A stretch of 64,000 nt of DNA. Source: Hymenobacter aranciens (GTDB taxonomy: Bacteria > Bacteroidota > Bacteroidia > Cytophagales > Hymenobacteraceae). Under the pieces are notes generated by a model. It was not told the origin of the DNA. It made no database searches and saw only the letters and a list, made by a program, of their open reading frames with translations. The stretch is from positions 248,001 through 312,000 of the forward strand of contig NZ_JAUQSY010000005.1 in assembly GCF_030580865.1 (NCBI RefSeq), written 5' to 3'. A program made the translations under genes and the position numbers. The stretch's first letter is position 1; every line of letters starts with the position of its first letter. Of the stretch, positions 35,353 to 43,069 are shown in pieces.

Positions 35353-36279
35353 ATGGCTACCACCAATTCTTCTACTCACCAGCTGGTTGTTCTAGGCGTC
35401 GCTTTGGCGCTCGTGGGCGGCCTGTACGTGTTGCCGAAAGGCATTGTGAAGCCTAAGGAAGGCAAAGGCGAGCTGAACAGCGACGCCGCCCGTACCGCCA
35501 ACCGCGATGGTGGCGGCCCCGCTACCAACGGCTCGAAGGCAGAAGCTTCCTCGGGCCCGGTGCCGGCCACCGCCACCGAAAACAACGGCCCGGGCGCCGA
35601 AGCTGCGCCGCACACTTCGGCCACCCCTGCCCAACGGCAGGAACTGAGCACCCTGCTCAAGCAATACGCCGCCGCTAAGGATGCGGCCGCTCGTAACAAG
35701 GCCGCCACCGCGCTGGCCCATCGCTACGAAACGGTGCAGCGTTACGACAGCGCCGGCTATTTCTTGGAGCAGGTGGCCGAAAACCAACCCTCGGCCCAGG
35801 CCTGGCAACGAGCAGCTGATGCTTATTTCCAGGCCTATAGCTTTGCCACGACGCAGGAGCGGGTGGCGTTGCTGGGCGGTAAGGCGCGCGATTTGTACGG
35901 CAAGGTGCTGAAAGCCGAGCCGGGCAACCTCGATGCCAAAACCAACCTGGGCATGGCCTACATGACCTCAGATAACCCTGTGCAGGGCGTTTCGCTGCTG
36001 CGCGAAGTACTGGAAGCCGACCCCCGCAATGAGAAAGCCCTGTATAACATGGGCATTCTAGCGGTGCAAAGCAACCAGTACGACAAGGCCGTAACGCGCT
36101 TCAAGGATTTGGTGAAAGTCAATCCGAAGAGCGTGAACGGCCAGTTTTATTTGGGTGTAACCCTGGCCCGCACCGGTGCCAAGGACGAAGCCCGCACCGC
36201 TTTTCTGGCCGCCAAAAGCCTCAGCGCCGACCCGGCGCTGGCTGCTTCGGTGGAGGAAGAGCTGGCCAAGCTGAAGTAA
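35353..36279 (+). CDS. Membrane-anchored tetratricopeptide-repeat protein
   Basis: A 308-residue protein with an N-terminal hydrophobic segment (about 8-26, VVLGVALALVGGLYVLP) likely to anchor it in the membrane. A low-complexity Ala/Gly/Asn/Pro linker follows (about 35-95). About four TPR motifs fill residues 105-305 (for example NLDAKTNLGMAYMTSDNPVQ and NEKALYNMGILAVQSNQYDK). TPRs are protein-interaction scaffolds; the partner is unknown. The ATG at 35353 is preferred over a GTG at 35332. It lies between HU and rng on the same strand. Confidence 0.85.
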   Translation: MATTNSSTHQLVVLGVALALVGGLYVLPKGIVKPKEGKGELNSDAARTANRDGGGPATNGSKAEASSGPVPATATENNGPGAEAAPHTSATPAQRQELSTLLKQYAAAKDAAARNKAATALAHRYETVQRYDSAGYFLEQVAENQPSAQAWQRAADAYFQAYSFATTQERVALLGGKARDLYGKVLKAEPGNLDAKTNLGMAYMTSDNPVQGVSLLREVLEADPRNEKALYNMGILAVQSNQYDKAVTRFKDLVKVNPKSVNGQFYLGVTLARTGAKDEARTAFLAAKSLSADPALAASVEEELAKLK

Positions 36280-36434
36280 ATTAAAAATTAAAAATTATGA
36301 ATTAAAAATTTGTTTTTGGCTTTCATACTTGCTTTCAGCGTTGTTTGTTCTGACAGGAAGAATGGAAATCGAAAAACAGTTTCTTGATTCACAATCCAAT
36401 TTTTAATTTTTAATTCATAATTTTTAATTCAATT
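36279..36434. repeat. Inverted pair of heptamer repeats (TPR-COX24 peptide)
   Basis: Left arm 36279-36310 is a tandem of AATTAAA-type heptamers. The right arm, about 36398-36434, contains a perfect 25-bp reverse complement of part of it. The spacer of about 87 bases has no coding sequence. Confidence 0.85.
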
Positions 36435-36447
36435 CAATCCCAACGAC

Positions 36448-36537
36448 ATGCCCTGCGGTAAAAAAAGAAAGCGTCATAAAATTGCTACCCACAAGCGCAA
36501 GAAGCGCCTGCGCAAGAATCGCCACAAGAAGAAGTAA
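36448..36537 (+). CDS. COX24/AURKAIP1-domain small basic protein
   Basis: A 29-residue, very basic peptide: it starts MPCGKKRKRHKIATHKRKKR and ends LRKNRHKKK. It matches the short AURKAIP1/COX24 (DUF1713) proteins annotated in Bacteroidota, whose mitochondrial relatives are small-subunit ribosomal proteins. A role as a small ribosomal or RNA-binding protein is inferred. It sits 211 bases upstream of rng on the same strand and 14 bases after a heptamer inverted repeat. Confidence 0.85.
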   Translation: MPCGKKRKRHKIATHKRKKRLRKNRHKKK

Positions 36538-36653
36538 GCCTTACGGGGCGTAACGGCGGCGGCCGGGTTTCAGCTATGAAATACGGTGTGTCGTCCATCT
36601 CTCACGTAGCCTCCTGGGTGTGGCTGACTGGGCGCTTTTCCCGTGGCTCGCGA

Positions 36654-36683
36654 GGGAAGCTAGGACACGGGTCCTGGCTTCCC
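36654..36683 (+). promoter_or_regulatory. Stable hairpin in the leader of rng
   Basis: A 13-bp stem with one G-U pair (36654-36666 with 36671-36683) and ACGG loop. It is followed by CCTTTGCCC rather than a T-tract and lies 66 bases before the rng start. It could be a weak terminator for the small peptide gene or a 5' UTR structure cut by RNase G, as in RNase E autoregulation. Confidence 0.5.
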
Positions 36684-36748
36684 TTTGCCCGTTTCGGGGT
36701 GTTGCTTAGGCGGCCGCTAGCGGAAGCTACTTTAACAGAATCAAGGCT

Positions 36749-38356
36749 TTGAGTAATGAATTAGTTATTAATTCGACTCAGGAAGGCGAACGCATTGCGT
36801 TGTTGCAGGATAAGCGGCTGATTGAATACCACTTCGACCGCAACGATACGAATTATTCGGTAGGCGACATCTTCCTGGGTACCGTGCGCAAGGTGATGCC
36901 GGGCCTGAATGCGGCGTTCGTAGATATTGGCTACGAGAAAGATGCCTTCCTGCACTACGGCGACCTGGGCGAGCAATATCCCTCACTCATGAAGTGGGTG
37001 CGGGGCGTGCAGCACGGCAAAGCGAAAGCCGCCGGGCTGGACAACTTCACGTTTGAGCCTTCCCTCGAAAAAGTGGGCAAGGCGGAAAACGTGTTTAAAA
37101 AAGGCCAGCAGCTGCTGGTGCAAGTCATCAAGGAGCCGATTTCGACGAAAGGTCCCCGGGTGAGCACCGACATTTCGATGGCGGGCCGCTACCTCGTGCT
37201 GGTGCCGTTTTCGAACGTCATCAGCGTGAGCAAAAAGATTGTGAGCAAGACCGAGCGTGACCGGCTCAAGCGCCTCATTGCGAGCATTAAGCCAGCCAAC
37301 TTTGGCGTGATTATTCGCACCGTGGCCGAAGGCCGTGAGGTGGCCGAGCTCGACAAGGACATGCAGGACATGGTGAGCAAATGGGAGCAGCTGTATTCTA
37401 CGCTACGCACTGCCAAGTCGAACGATAAGGTGCTGGGCGAGCTAGGCCGCTCATCGTCCATGCTGCGCGATATGTTGAACGAGTCGTTCGACAGCATCAC
37501 GGTGGACGCGCCGACCATGTACGAGGAGATGCGTAGCTACCTGCAGAAAATTGCGCCCGACAAGCTTGGGCTGCTGAAGCTGCACAACACGAAGGTGAAG
37601 GTTTTCGAGCACACCGGCATTGAGAAACAGCTGAAAACACTGTTTGGCAAGACGGTAACGGTACCCGGCGGCGGCTACCTGGTGATTGAGCACACCGAGG
37701 CCTTGCACGTTATCGACGTGAACTCGGGGAGCAAGAGCAATCAGGAAAACGACCAGGAAGCCACGGCATTGATGATAAACATGCTGGCGGCCAAAGAAAT
37801 TGGTCGGCAGCTGCGGCTGCGTGATATGGGCGGTATCATTGTAGTCGATTTTATCGACATGCGCTCGGGCGAAAGCCGTAAGAAGGTGGAAGACGCGCTA
37901 CGCGACGTGATGAAGCACGACAAGGCTAAGTTCACTGTGCTGCCCATCACGAAGTTTGGCCTCCTGCAGATTACCCGGCAGCGGGTGCGCCCGGCCGAGA
38001 ACATCGTGACCGGCGAGGTGTGCCCCACCTGCGGCGGCACCGGCAAAATCTCGGCCTCCATCCAGGTTACCGATGAGATTGATAATAGCATCGAGGACCT
38101 GCTGGTGAATCAAAACCAGTCGGGCATCACGCTCAACGTGCATCCTTTCCTGCACGCCTACTACACGAAAGGTCTGGTTTCGCGCCAGATGAAGTGGTAC
38201 CTCAAGTACTACAAGTGGGTGAAAGTGATGAAGGATAGCAGCCTCGGTCTTACCGATTACCGGATTGAGGATGAGCGCGGCGAGGAAATCGAGTTGCGCT
38301 CGACGGCGGCGGCGATGAGCCGTTTGCAGGACCGCGAGGTTGAGATTATCGACTGA
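36749..38356 (+). CDS. rng: Ribonuclease G/E family
   Basis: A 535-residue Rne/Rng endoribonuclease that cuts single-stranded AU-rich RNA and processes rRNA. The N-terminal S1 domain starts at about residue 35 (SVGDIFLGTVRKVMPGLNAAFVDIG, here cited in part). Catalytic Mg-binding aspartates lie in IDVNSG near 321 and VVDFIDM near 367. The zinc-link motif CPTCGGTG is near 427. There is no long C-terminal degradosome scaffold, so RNase G type. The start is TTG at 36749, giving the conserved MSNELVINSTQEGERIALL; no in-frame ATG is near. Confidence 0.95.
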   Translation: MSNELVINSTQEGERIALLQDKRLIEYHFDRNDTNYSVGDIFLGTVRKVMPGLNAAFVDIGYEKDAFLHYGDLGEQYPSLMKWVRGVQHGKAKAAGLDNFTFEPSLEKVGKAENVFKKGQQLLVQVIKEPISTKGPRVSTDISMAGRYLVLVPFSNVISVSKKIVSKTERDRLKRLIASIKPANFGVIIRTVAEGREVAELDKDMQDMVSKWEQLYSTLRTAKSNDKVLGELGRSSSMLRDMLNESFDSITVDAPTMYEEMRSYLQKIAPDKLGLLKLHNTKVKVFEHTGIEKQLKTLFGKTVTVPGGGYLVIEHTEALHVIDVNSGSKSNQENDQEATALMINMLAAKEIGRQLRLRDMGGIIVVDFIDMRSGESRKKVEDALRDVMKHDKAKFTVLPITKFGLLQITRQRVRPAENIVTGEVCPTCGGTGKISASIQVTDEIDNSIEDLLVNQNQSGITLNVHPFLHAYYTKGLVSRQMKWYLKYYKWVKVMKDSSLGLTDYRIEDERGEEIELRSTAAAMSRLQDREVEIID

Positions 38357-38371
38357 GCTAGTCATGCTTGA

Positions 38372-38414
38372 AATAAAAAATCCCCGGTCTGCTGAAGGCC
38401 GGGGATTTTTTATT
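38372..38414. terminator. Bidirectional terminator between rng and the amidase gene
   Basis: A perfect 16-bp stem (38372-38387 with 38399-38414) with A6 and T6 tracts at the ends, between convergent genes. Confidence 0.92.
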
Positions 38415-38437
38415 GAGCTAATCTATGAGGCAGAATT

Positions 38438-39301
38438 TTATTCTGCAACCAGCGTGGCAAGTTTCGGGTGGGGAAGCGGGATACCAGCGGTTGCTGGGGT
38501 GGCACGGGTTTCCGCCTTGCATGGTGACAGAGAGAATGGGTCGGCGTCGTTCAGGGCCGGGAATTTGGTGCGGAAATCTTCCAAATCATCCCAACGCAGG
38601 GTGCGGGTGATGCAGGAGTGCAGGTTGCCGGCTTGCAGGAGGTATTCGCCGCGCATATCGAGCAGGGCCGAGTCGCCGGCGTAGTCGTGGCCGAGGCCGT
38701 CCTGGCCTACACGGTTGACGCCGAGAACGTAGCTTAGGTTTTCGATAGCACGGGCGCGGAGCAGGGTAATCCAGGCGTTGCGGCGCACGGCGGGCCAGTT
38801 GGCCACGTAGAGGAGCAGGTCGTAGGGCTGGGCGGCTTCGTTGCGGCTCCAGACGGGGAAGCGCAGGTCGTAGCACACCAGCGGGCAGATGCGCCAGCCG
38901 CGCCATTCTTCTATCAGACGGGTAGTGCCGGCAGTGTAGGTATCCTGCTCGCGGGCCAGGGTGAAGAGGTGGCGCTTGTCGTAGTAGCTGAGGCTGCTGT
39001 CGGGGCGCACCCAGAGCAGGCGGTTGAAATACTGGCCGTTTTCTTCGATGATGCTGCTGCCGGTGATGACGGCCTGATGGGCGGCGGCGTGCTGGCGCAT
39101 CCAAGCCACGGTGGGGCCGTCCATCGTTTCGGCCAGGGCGGCGGCGTCCATGCTGAAGCCGGTGGTGAACATCTCCGGCAACACGATGAGGTCGGTGGAG
39201 ATGGAAATCTGGCTGAGGCAGCGGTCGAGGGTAGCCCGGTTGGCGGCGGCATCCTGCCAGTGCAGGTTGGCTTGCACCATCGAAACGGTTAAGTCATTCA
39301 T
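38438..39301 (-). CDS. Nitrilase-superfamily amidase (omega-amidase-like)
   Basis: A 287-residue carbon-nitrogen hydrolase. The catalytic triad is visible as Glu in VLPEMFTTGF, Lys in YYDKRHLF and Cys in VCYDLRFPVW. The fit is to the YafV/Nit2 branch, which hydrolyses alpha-ketoglutaramate or 2-oxosuccinamate. The adjacent upstream gene on the same strand is a methionine/glutamine-type aminotransferase, which supports an omega-amidase role that pulls glutamine-dependent transamination forward. The C-terminus carries an unusual Pro/Ala tail (ATPATAGIPLPHPKLAT). ATG 39301 is chosen over a TTG two codons upstream. Confidence 0.87.
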   Translation of the reverse strand: MNDLTVSMVQANLHWQDAAANRATLDRCLSQISISTDLIVLPEMFTTGFSMDAAALAETMDGPTVAWMRQHAAAHQAVITGSSIIEENGQYFNRLLWVRPDSSLSYYDKRHLFTLAREQDTYTAGTTRLIEEWRGWRICPLVCYDLRFPVWSRNEAAQPYDLLLYVANWPAVRRNAWITLLRARAIENLSYVLGVNRVGQDGLGHDYAGDSALLDMRGEYLLQAGNLHSCITRTLRWDDLEDFRTKFPALNDADPFSLSPCKAETRATPATAGIPLPHPKLATLVAE

Positions 39302-39383
39302 TAACAAAAAGACAATAGGATAGACGGCAAACCTGGTATAACTATTTCAGGTAAAGATGCAAAATAAATCCCGGTTTGTCAAA

Positions 39384-40568
39384 TCATCGGCGTAGGCGAG
39401 TGGTCGCGGCAGTGAGGGTAGCGGCTTCTTTTGCGAAGCAGAAGCGTACCAGCCCCTCATCAAAATTGTCGTGGTAAAAAGCCGACACCGGCACCACGGC
39501 CACACCCCAGTCGCGGGCCAGGGTTTCGGCAAAGGCCAGGTCGCCAGCGGGGGAAAAGGCGGCGTAGCGTGCCAGCTGGAAGTAGCCGCCCGGCACCGGC
39601 AGCAGCTCCCAGCCAGTATCGGCTAATAGCTGCCGGAACTGGTCGCGCTTAGCCTGATAAAATGCTGCTAATCCACGGGCATGCGTGTCGGTCGAGTCGG
39701 TTTCGAGGGCGTCGGCCAGGGCATGCTGGGTGGGGGTGCTTACGGCGAAAGTGAGAAACTGGTGGACGCGGCGCACCTCGGCGCTGAGCAGGGGCGGGGC
39801 AATGCAGTAGCCGACTTTCCAGCCGGTGGCGTGGTAGGTTTTGCCGAAGGAGGAGAGCACGAAGCTGCGCTCGCGCAGCAGCGGGTGCTGGCGGGCGCTG
39901 AGGTGTTGGGCGTCGTCAAAAACGAGGTGTTCGTAAACTTCATCGCTGAGTACCAGAATGTCGGTGCCGTCGAGCAGGCGGGCGAGCTCGGCCCAGTCGC
40001 TGGCATCGAACACGGCACCGCTGGGGTTATGGGGCGTGTTCACCATCACGAGGCGGGTGCGCGGGGTGAGCACGCGGCGCACGGCGTCCCAATCGGGGCG
40101 GAAGTGGGGGGCGGGCAGGCGCACGTAGCGCGGCACGCCGCCCTGCAGGCGGATGGCCGGGCCGTAAAGGTCGTAGGCAGGCTCGAAGACAACCACTTCA
40201 TCGCCGGGGCGCACCACGGCAGCCAGCACGGCGAAGAGCGCCTCAGTGGCGCCGGCCGTGATGGTGATTTCGGTGGCCGGGTCGGGAGCGGGGGCGCCGG
40301 CGTGGAGGCGACTGACCTGGGCGGCAATGGCCGCGCGCAGGCGCAGCAGGCCGGGCATGGGCGCGTACTGCTGGTGGCCGGGCGTGGTGGCGTGGCGGGC
40401 CAGGGCGGCTAGCAGCTCCTGCGGCGGGTCGTAGTCGGGGAAGCCCTGGGCCAGGTTGATGGCGCCGGTTTCCTGGGCCAGCAACGTCATCTGCGAGAAG
40501 ATGCTGACGCCGATATCGGGGAGCTTGGAGGAGAGTAAAGGGCGGTGGGGAGGAGGGGAGGATGCCAT
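39384..40568 (-). CDS. PLP-dependent aminotransferase, methionine/kynurenine type
   Basis: A 394-residue class I aminotransferase. Motifs: NLAQGFPDYDPP, GATEALFAVLAA, FEPAYDLYGP, NTPHNPSGAVF, the pyridine-nitrogen Asp in LVLSDEVYEHLVF and the PLP lysine in SFGKTYHATGWKVGY. It resembles YbdL/KAT, which transaminate methionine or its keto acid with glutamine. Pairing with the omega-amidase gene suggests methionine salvage or the glutaminase II pathway. The ATG at 40568 is chosen; the frame is open to 40631 but those residues precede the family start. Confidence 0.9.
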   Translation of the reverse strand: MASSPPPHRPLLSSKLPDIGVSIFSQMTLLAQETGAINLAQGFPDYDPPQELLAALARHATTPGHQQYAPMPGLLRLRAAIAAQVSRLHAGAPAPDPATEITITAGATEALFAVLAAVVRPGDEVVVFEPAYDLYGPAIRLQGGVPRYVRLPAPHFRPDWDAVRRVLTPRTRLVMVNTPHNPSGAVFDASDWAELARLLDGTDILVLSDEVYEHLVFDDAQHLSARQHPLLRERSFVLSSFGKTYHATGWKVGYCIAPPLLSAEVRRVHQFLTFAVSTPTQHALADALETDSTDTHARGLAAFYQAKRDQFRQLLADTGWELLPVPGGYFQLARYAAFSPAGDLAFAETLARDWGVAVVPVSAFYHDNFDEGLVRFCFAKEAATLTAATTRLRR

Positions 40569-40640
40569 AAAGCAGAAGGAAAGGGGCGGAAGCAAAGAAA
40601 CGGAAAAGTAGCGTCCCGCTGCCTGCTTCATGTAATTAGA

Positions 40641-40666
40641 AAGGCCCCTGCCAGCGGCAGAGGCCT
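40641..40666 (-). terminator. Hairpin after msrA
   Basis: A 12-bp stem with one G-U pair and a three-base loop, followed on the minus strand by TCTAATT. It lies 24 bases after the msrA stop. The T-tract is weak. Confidence 0.55.
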
Positions 40667-40689
40667 TGTAAATTTTAACGACGCAAAGC

Positions 40690-41364
40690 TTACAACGGAT
40701 TCTTCAACTCGCTCTTGAATAGCTTGCGCACGTGGTCGACCTTGGCCTGCGAGACGTGAGCAATGTAGGGCTCGTTGGGGTGCAGGCGGAAGTAGCCCTG
40801 GTGGTAGTCCTCGGCGGGCCAGAAGGTTTTTATCGGCGCCACCTGGGTCACGATTTTGCCGCCCCACTGCTTGGAGGCGTTGACTTTGGCGATGGTGCTT
40901 TCGATGGTTTTCTTTTCCTCCGGGGTGCGGTAGAAGGCTACCGAGCGGTATTCGGGCCCAGCGTCATTGCCCTGGCGGTTGAGCTGGGTGGGGTCGTGCG
41001 AGGCGGTGAAGAAGATGTTGCACAGCGTCTGGAAGCTCACCACCTTGGGGTCGTAGTAGATGTTGACGCTCTCGGCGTGGCCGGTTTTCTGGCCGCACAC
41101 CTGCTCGTAGGTAGGCTCGGGCACGGTGCCGCCGGCGTAGCCGCTCACCACCTGCTTCACGCCTTTTATTTCCTCAAAGGCCTCTTCCTGGGCCCAGAAG
41201 CAGCCGCCGGCGAAGGTGGCCTGGGCCAGGCCGCTCAGGTTGGCGGGAGCGAAGCCGGCGGTGGAGCGCGGTGGGTTCTGGGCATCGGCGGGCTGAGGCG
41301 AGCCGCAGGCAACGGTGAAGGCCAGCGCGCAGAGGCCGGCAGTAGTTTTCAGGAAGGAGCGCAT
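40690..41364 (-). CDS. msrA: Peptide methionine sulfoxide reductase MsrA, lipoprotein form
   Basis: A 224-residue MsrA that reduces methionine-S-sulfoxide. The catalytic cysteine is in FAGGCFWAQEEAFEEIKGV (near residue 53), with YAGGTVPEPTYEQVC, GHAESVNIYYDP and FWPAEDYHQGYF. The N-terminus is a lipoprotein signal (MRSFLKTTAGLCALAFTVAC), so the enzyme is predicted to be anchored in the periplasm or outer membrane and to repair oxidised envelope proteins. The frame is open to 41412, but 41364 gives the signal. Confidence 0.95.
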   Translation of the reverse strand: MRSFLKTTAGLCALAFTVACGSPQPADAQNPPRSTAGFAPANLSGLAQATFAGGCFWAQEEAFEEIKGVKQVVSGYAGGTVPEPTYEQVCGQKTGHAESVNIYYDPKVVSFQTLCNIFFTASHDPTQLNRQGNDAGPEYRSVAFYRTPEEKKTIESTIAKVNASKQWGGKIVTQVAPIKTFWPAEDYHQGYFRLHPNEPYIAHVSQAKVDHVRKLFKSELKNPL

Positions 41365-41561
41365 GAATAAGAAAAAGTTGATTGCGAAAGAATGACAGGC
41401 CAGAAGCCGCAAAGAGAGCTGCTATGAGGCTTATGGCTTCGCGTGGAAACAACATTCTACGAAGGATAATTCGGCGCTGGTTTTTGCGTTTTTCAAGTTT
41501 GTTGCATCTTGCGTTACGTAGTTACCACTGCCGTGCTACCCGATACTCATCCCACCCCCCA

Positions 41562-41963
41562 ATGTCCTTACAAATTCTCCTGAACGAGCCGCACATCATT
41601 CTGGCTTACGACCGGGTGAATGAGTGGATTTTTGCCGACTGGCGCGGGCGGCAGGATATGGCCAGCGTGCAGGCCGGCTGCCGCGACATGCTGCGCCTGA
41701 TGGTGGAACACCGCTGTCATAAGCTGCTCAACGACAACCACCACGTCGATAACCTGTGGAGCGAGGCCGCTGAGTGGGTGGGCACCGAATTTCTGCCCGC
41801 GCTGGCCCGGGCCGGGCTGAAACATCTGGCGTGGGTGTATTCGCCCAGTGCCCACAGCCGCCTGGCCACGGACCTGTCGCTGGAACACGCCATCAATGGC
41901 CCGGTCATTGCCACGTTCGAGGACCTGCCCTCGGCCCGCACCTGGCTCCAGCAGCAGCCCTAG
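41562..41963 (+). CDS. STAS/SpoIIAA-like small cytoplasmic protein (paralogue 1)
   Basis: A 133-residue protein without signal or membrane segments. Segment order: YDRVNEWIFADWRGRQ, a helix, HKLLNDNHHVDNLW, EWVGTEFLPALARAGLKHLA, WVYSPSAHSRLATD, then a final ATFEDLPSARTWLQQ strand-helix. This pattern resembles SpoIIAA/STAS-like folds used as sensors or anti-sigma-type partners. It is paralogous to the protein at 55399-55818 (shared W-x-G near residue 27, LLNDN, H-VSP and the AxxWL end). Function unknown. The ATG at 41562 removes a non-conserved upstream frame. Confidence 0.72.
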   Translation: MSLQILLNEPHIILAYDRVNEWIFADWRGRQDMASVQAGCRDMLRLMVEHRCHKLLNDNHHVDNLWSEAAEWVGTEFLPALARAGLKHLAWVYSPSAHSRLATDLSLEHAINGPVIATFEDLPSARTWLQQQP

Positions 41964-42003
41964 CCCGAGCCGCTCAGCTGGCGGTAGCGAAACCGAATTG
42001 CCG

Positions 42004-42011
42004 TATTTTTG
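42004..42011 (+). promoter_or_regulatory. -7 box of the desaturase gene (TATTTTTG)
   Basis: Exact TAnnTTTG match 53 bases before the ATG at 42065. No clear TTG lies at -33. Confidence 0.5.
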
Positions 42012-42064
42012 TCTGAATACCAACCGGCAACTTATTGTCGGCGGCTTTTATTCAGCCTCTCCCT

Positions 42065-43069
42065 ATGCCGCAAGCGCCCGCTGCCTTCACCGTCGTTACG
42101 GCTCCCGAGCCGCACCGCATTCGCACCCGTCAGATTATCAAGGCACACCCCGAGGTGAAAGCCCTGATGACGCGCAACCCGGCGACGTTTCTCATCGGCC
42201 TGGGCTGCGTGCTGGGGCAGGTAGGACTGGCTTATCTGCTGCGCAATCAGGCCTGGTACTGGACTATTCCGGTGGCCTATTGCGTGGGAGCATTTCTGTC
42301 GCACACGCTGTTTGTGGTCATTCACGAGGCGGCGCACAATCTCGTTTTCCGGAAGCTGTGGCAGAACGTGGCTACGGGGATTCTGGCCAATTTTCCGTCG
42401 GTGATTCCTACGGCCATCAGTTTCAAGAATTTCCACATCAAGCACCACGTGTTTCAGGGCGTGCACGAGCTGGATGCCGACCTGCCCGACTGGTACGAGG
42501 CCAAGCTCATCCGGCATTATTCGGTGGGCAAGGCCATCTGGCTGTTTTTCTTTCCCTTATTTCAGGTTATTCGCACCATGCGCTGCCGCGAGGTGGCGGT
42601 GTTCGACCGTTACGTAATGGCCAACATTGCGGCGCAACTGGCCTTCAACGCGGCCATCGTGTACTTCTTCGGCTGGACGGCCCTGCTGTACCTGTTCCTG
42701 AGCTTCTGGTTTTCGGTGGGGCTGCACCCGCTGGGCGCCCGCTGGATTCAGGAGCACTACCTCACCCTCAGCCCCGAGCAGGAAACCTACTCCTACTACG
42801 GCCGCCTCAACGGCATCAACCTCAATGTGGGGTTCCACAACGAGCACCACGACATGCCCAGCATTCCGTGGAACAACCTGCCCCGGCTCAAGGCCGTGGC
42901 GCCCGAGTTCTACGAGCCGCTGCTGGCCCACCGCAGCTACACCAGCCTGTTCTTCCGCTTCCTCTTCGACCAGGAAATCAGCCTCTACTCGCGCATCACG
43001 CGGCGCGAGCGCGGCACAGCCACGCTCAAGGACCAGAGCGTGCCGGATAGGGAGCTGGTAAATAACTAG
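42065..43069 (+). CDS. Sphingolipid delta-4 desaturase (dihydroceramide desaturase) homologue
   Basis: A 334-residue membrane-bound fatty-acid-desaturase-family protein. The N-terminus (EPHRIRTRQIIKAHPEVKAL) matches the Lipid_DES domain that marks sphingolipid delta-4 desaturases. Two hydrophobic pairs surround three histidine boxes: HEAAHN, NFHIKHH and GFHNEHHDMPSIP. The third box and the following LPRLKAVAPEFYEPL closely parallel human DEGS1-type enzymes. The expected reaction is O2-dependent introduction of a delta-4 double bond into the long-chain base of a (dihydro)ceramide in the inner membrane. Bacteroidota make sphingolipids, so a substrate is plausible. The ATG at 42065 follows a -7 box at 42004-42011. 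Confidence 0.88.
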   Translation: MPQAPAAFTVVTAPEPHRIRTRQIIKAHPEVKALMTRNPATFLIGLGCVLGQVGLAYLLRNQAWYWTIPVAYCVGAFLSHTLFVVIHEAAHNLVFRKLWQNVATGILANFPSVIPTAISFKNFHIKHHVFQGVHELDADLPDWYEAKLIRHYSVGKAIWLFFFPLFQVIRTMRCREVAVFDRYVMANIAAQLAFNAAIVYFFGWTALLYLFLSFWFSVGLHPLGARWIQEHYLTLSPEQETYSYYGRLNGINLNVGFHNEHHDMPSIPWNNLPRLKAVAPEFYEPLLAHRSYTSLFFRFLFDQEISLYSRITRRERGTATLKDQSVPDRELVNN

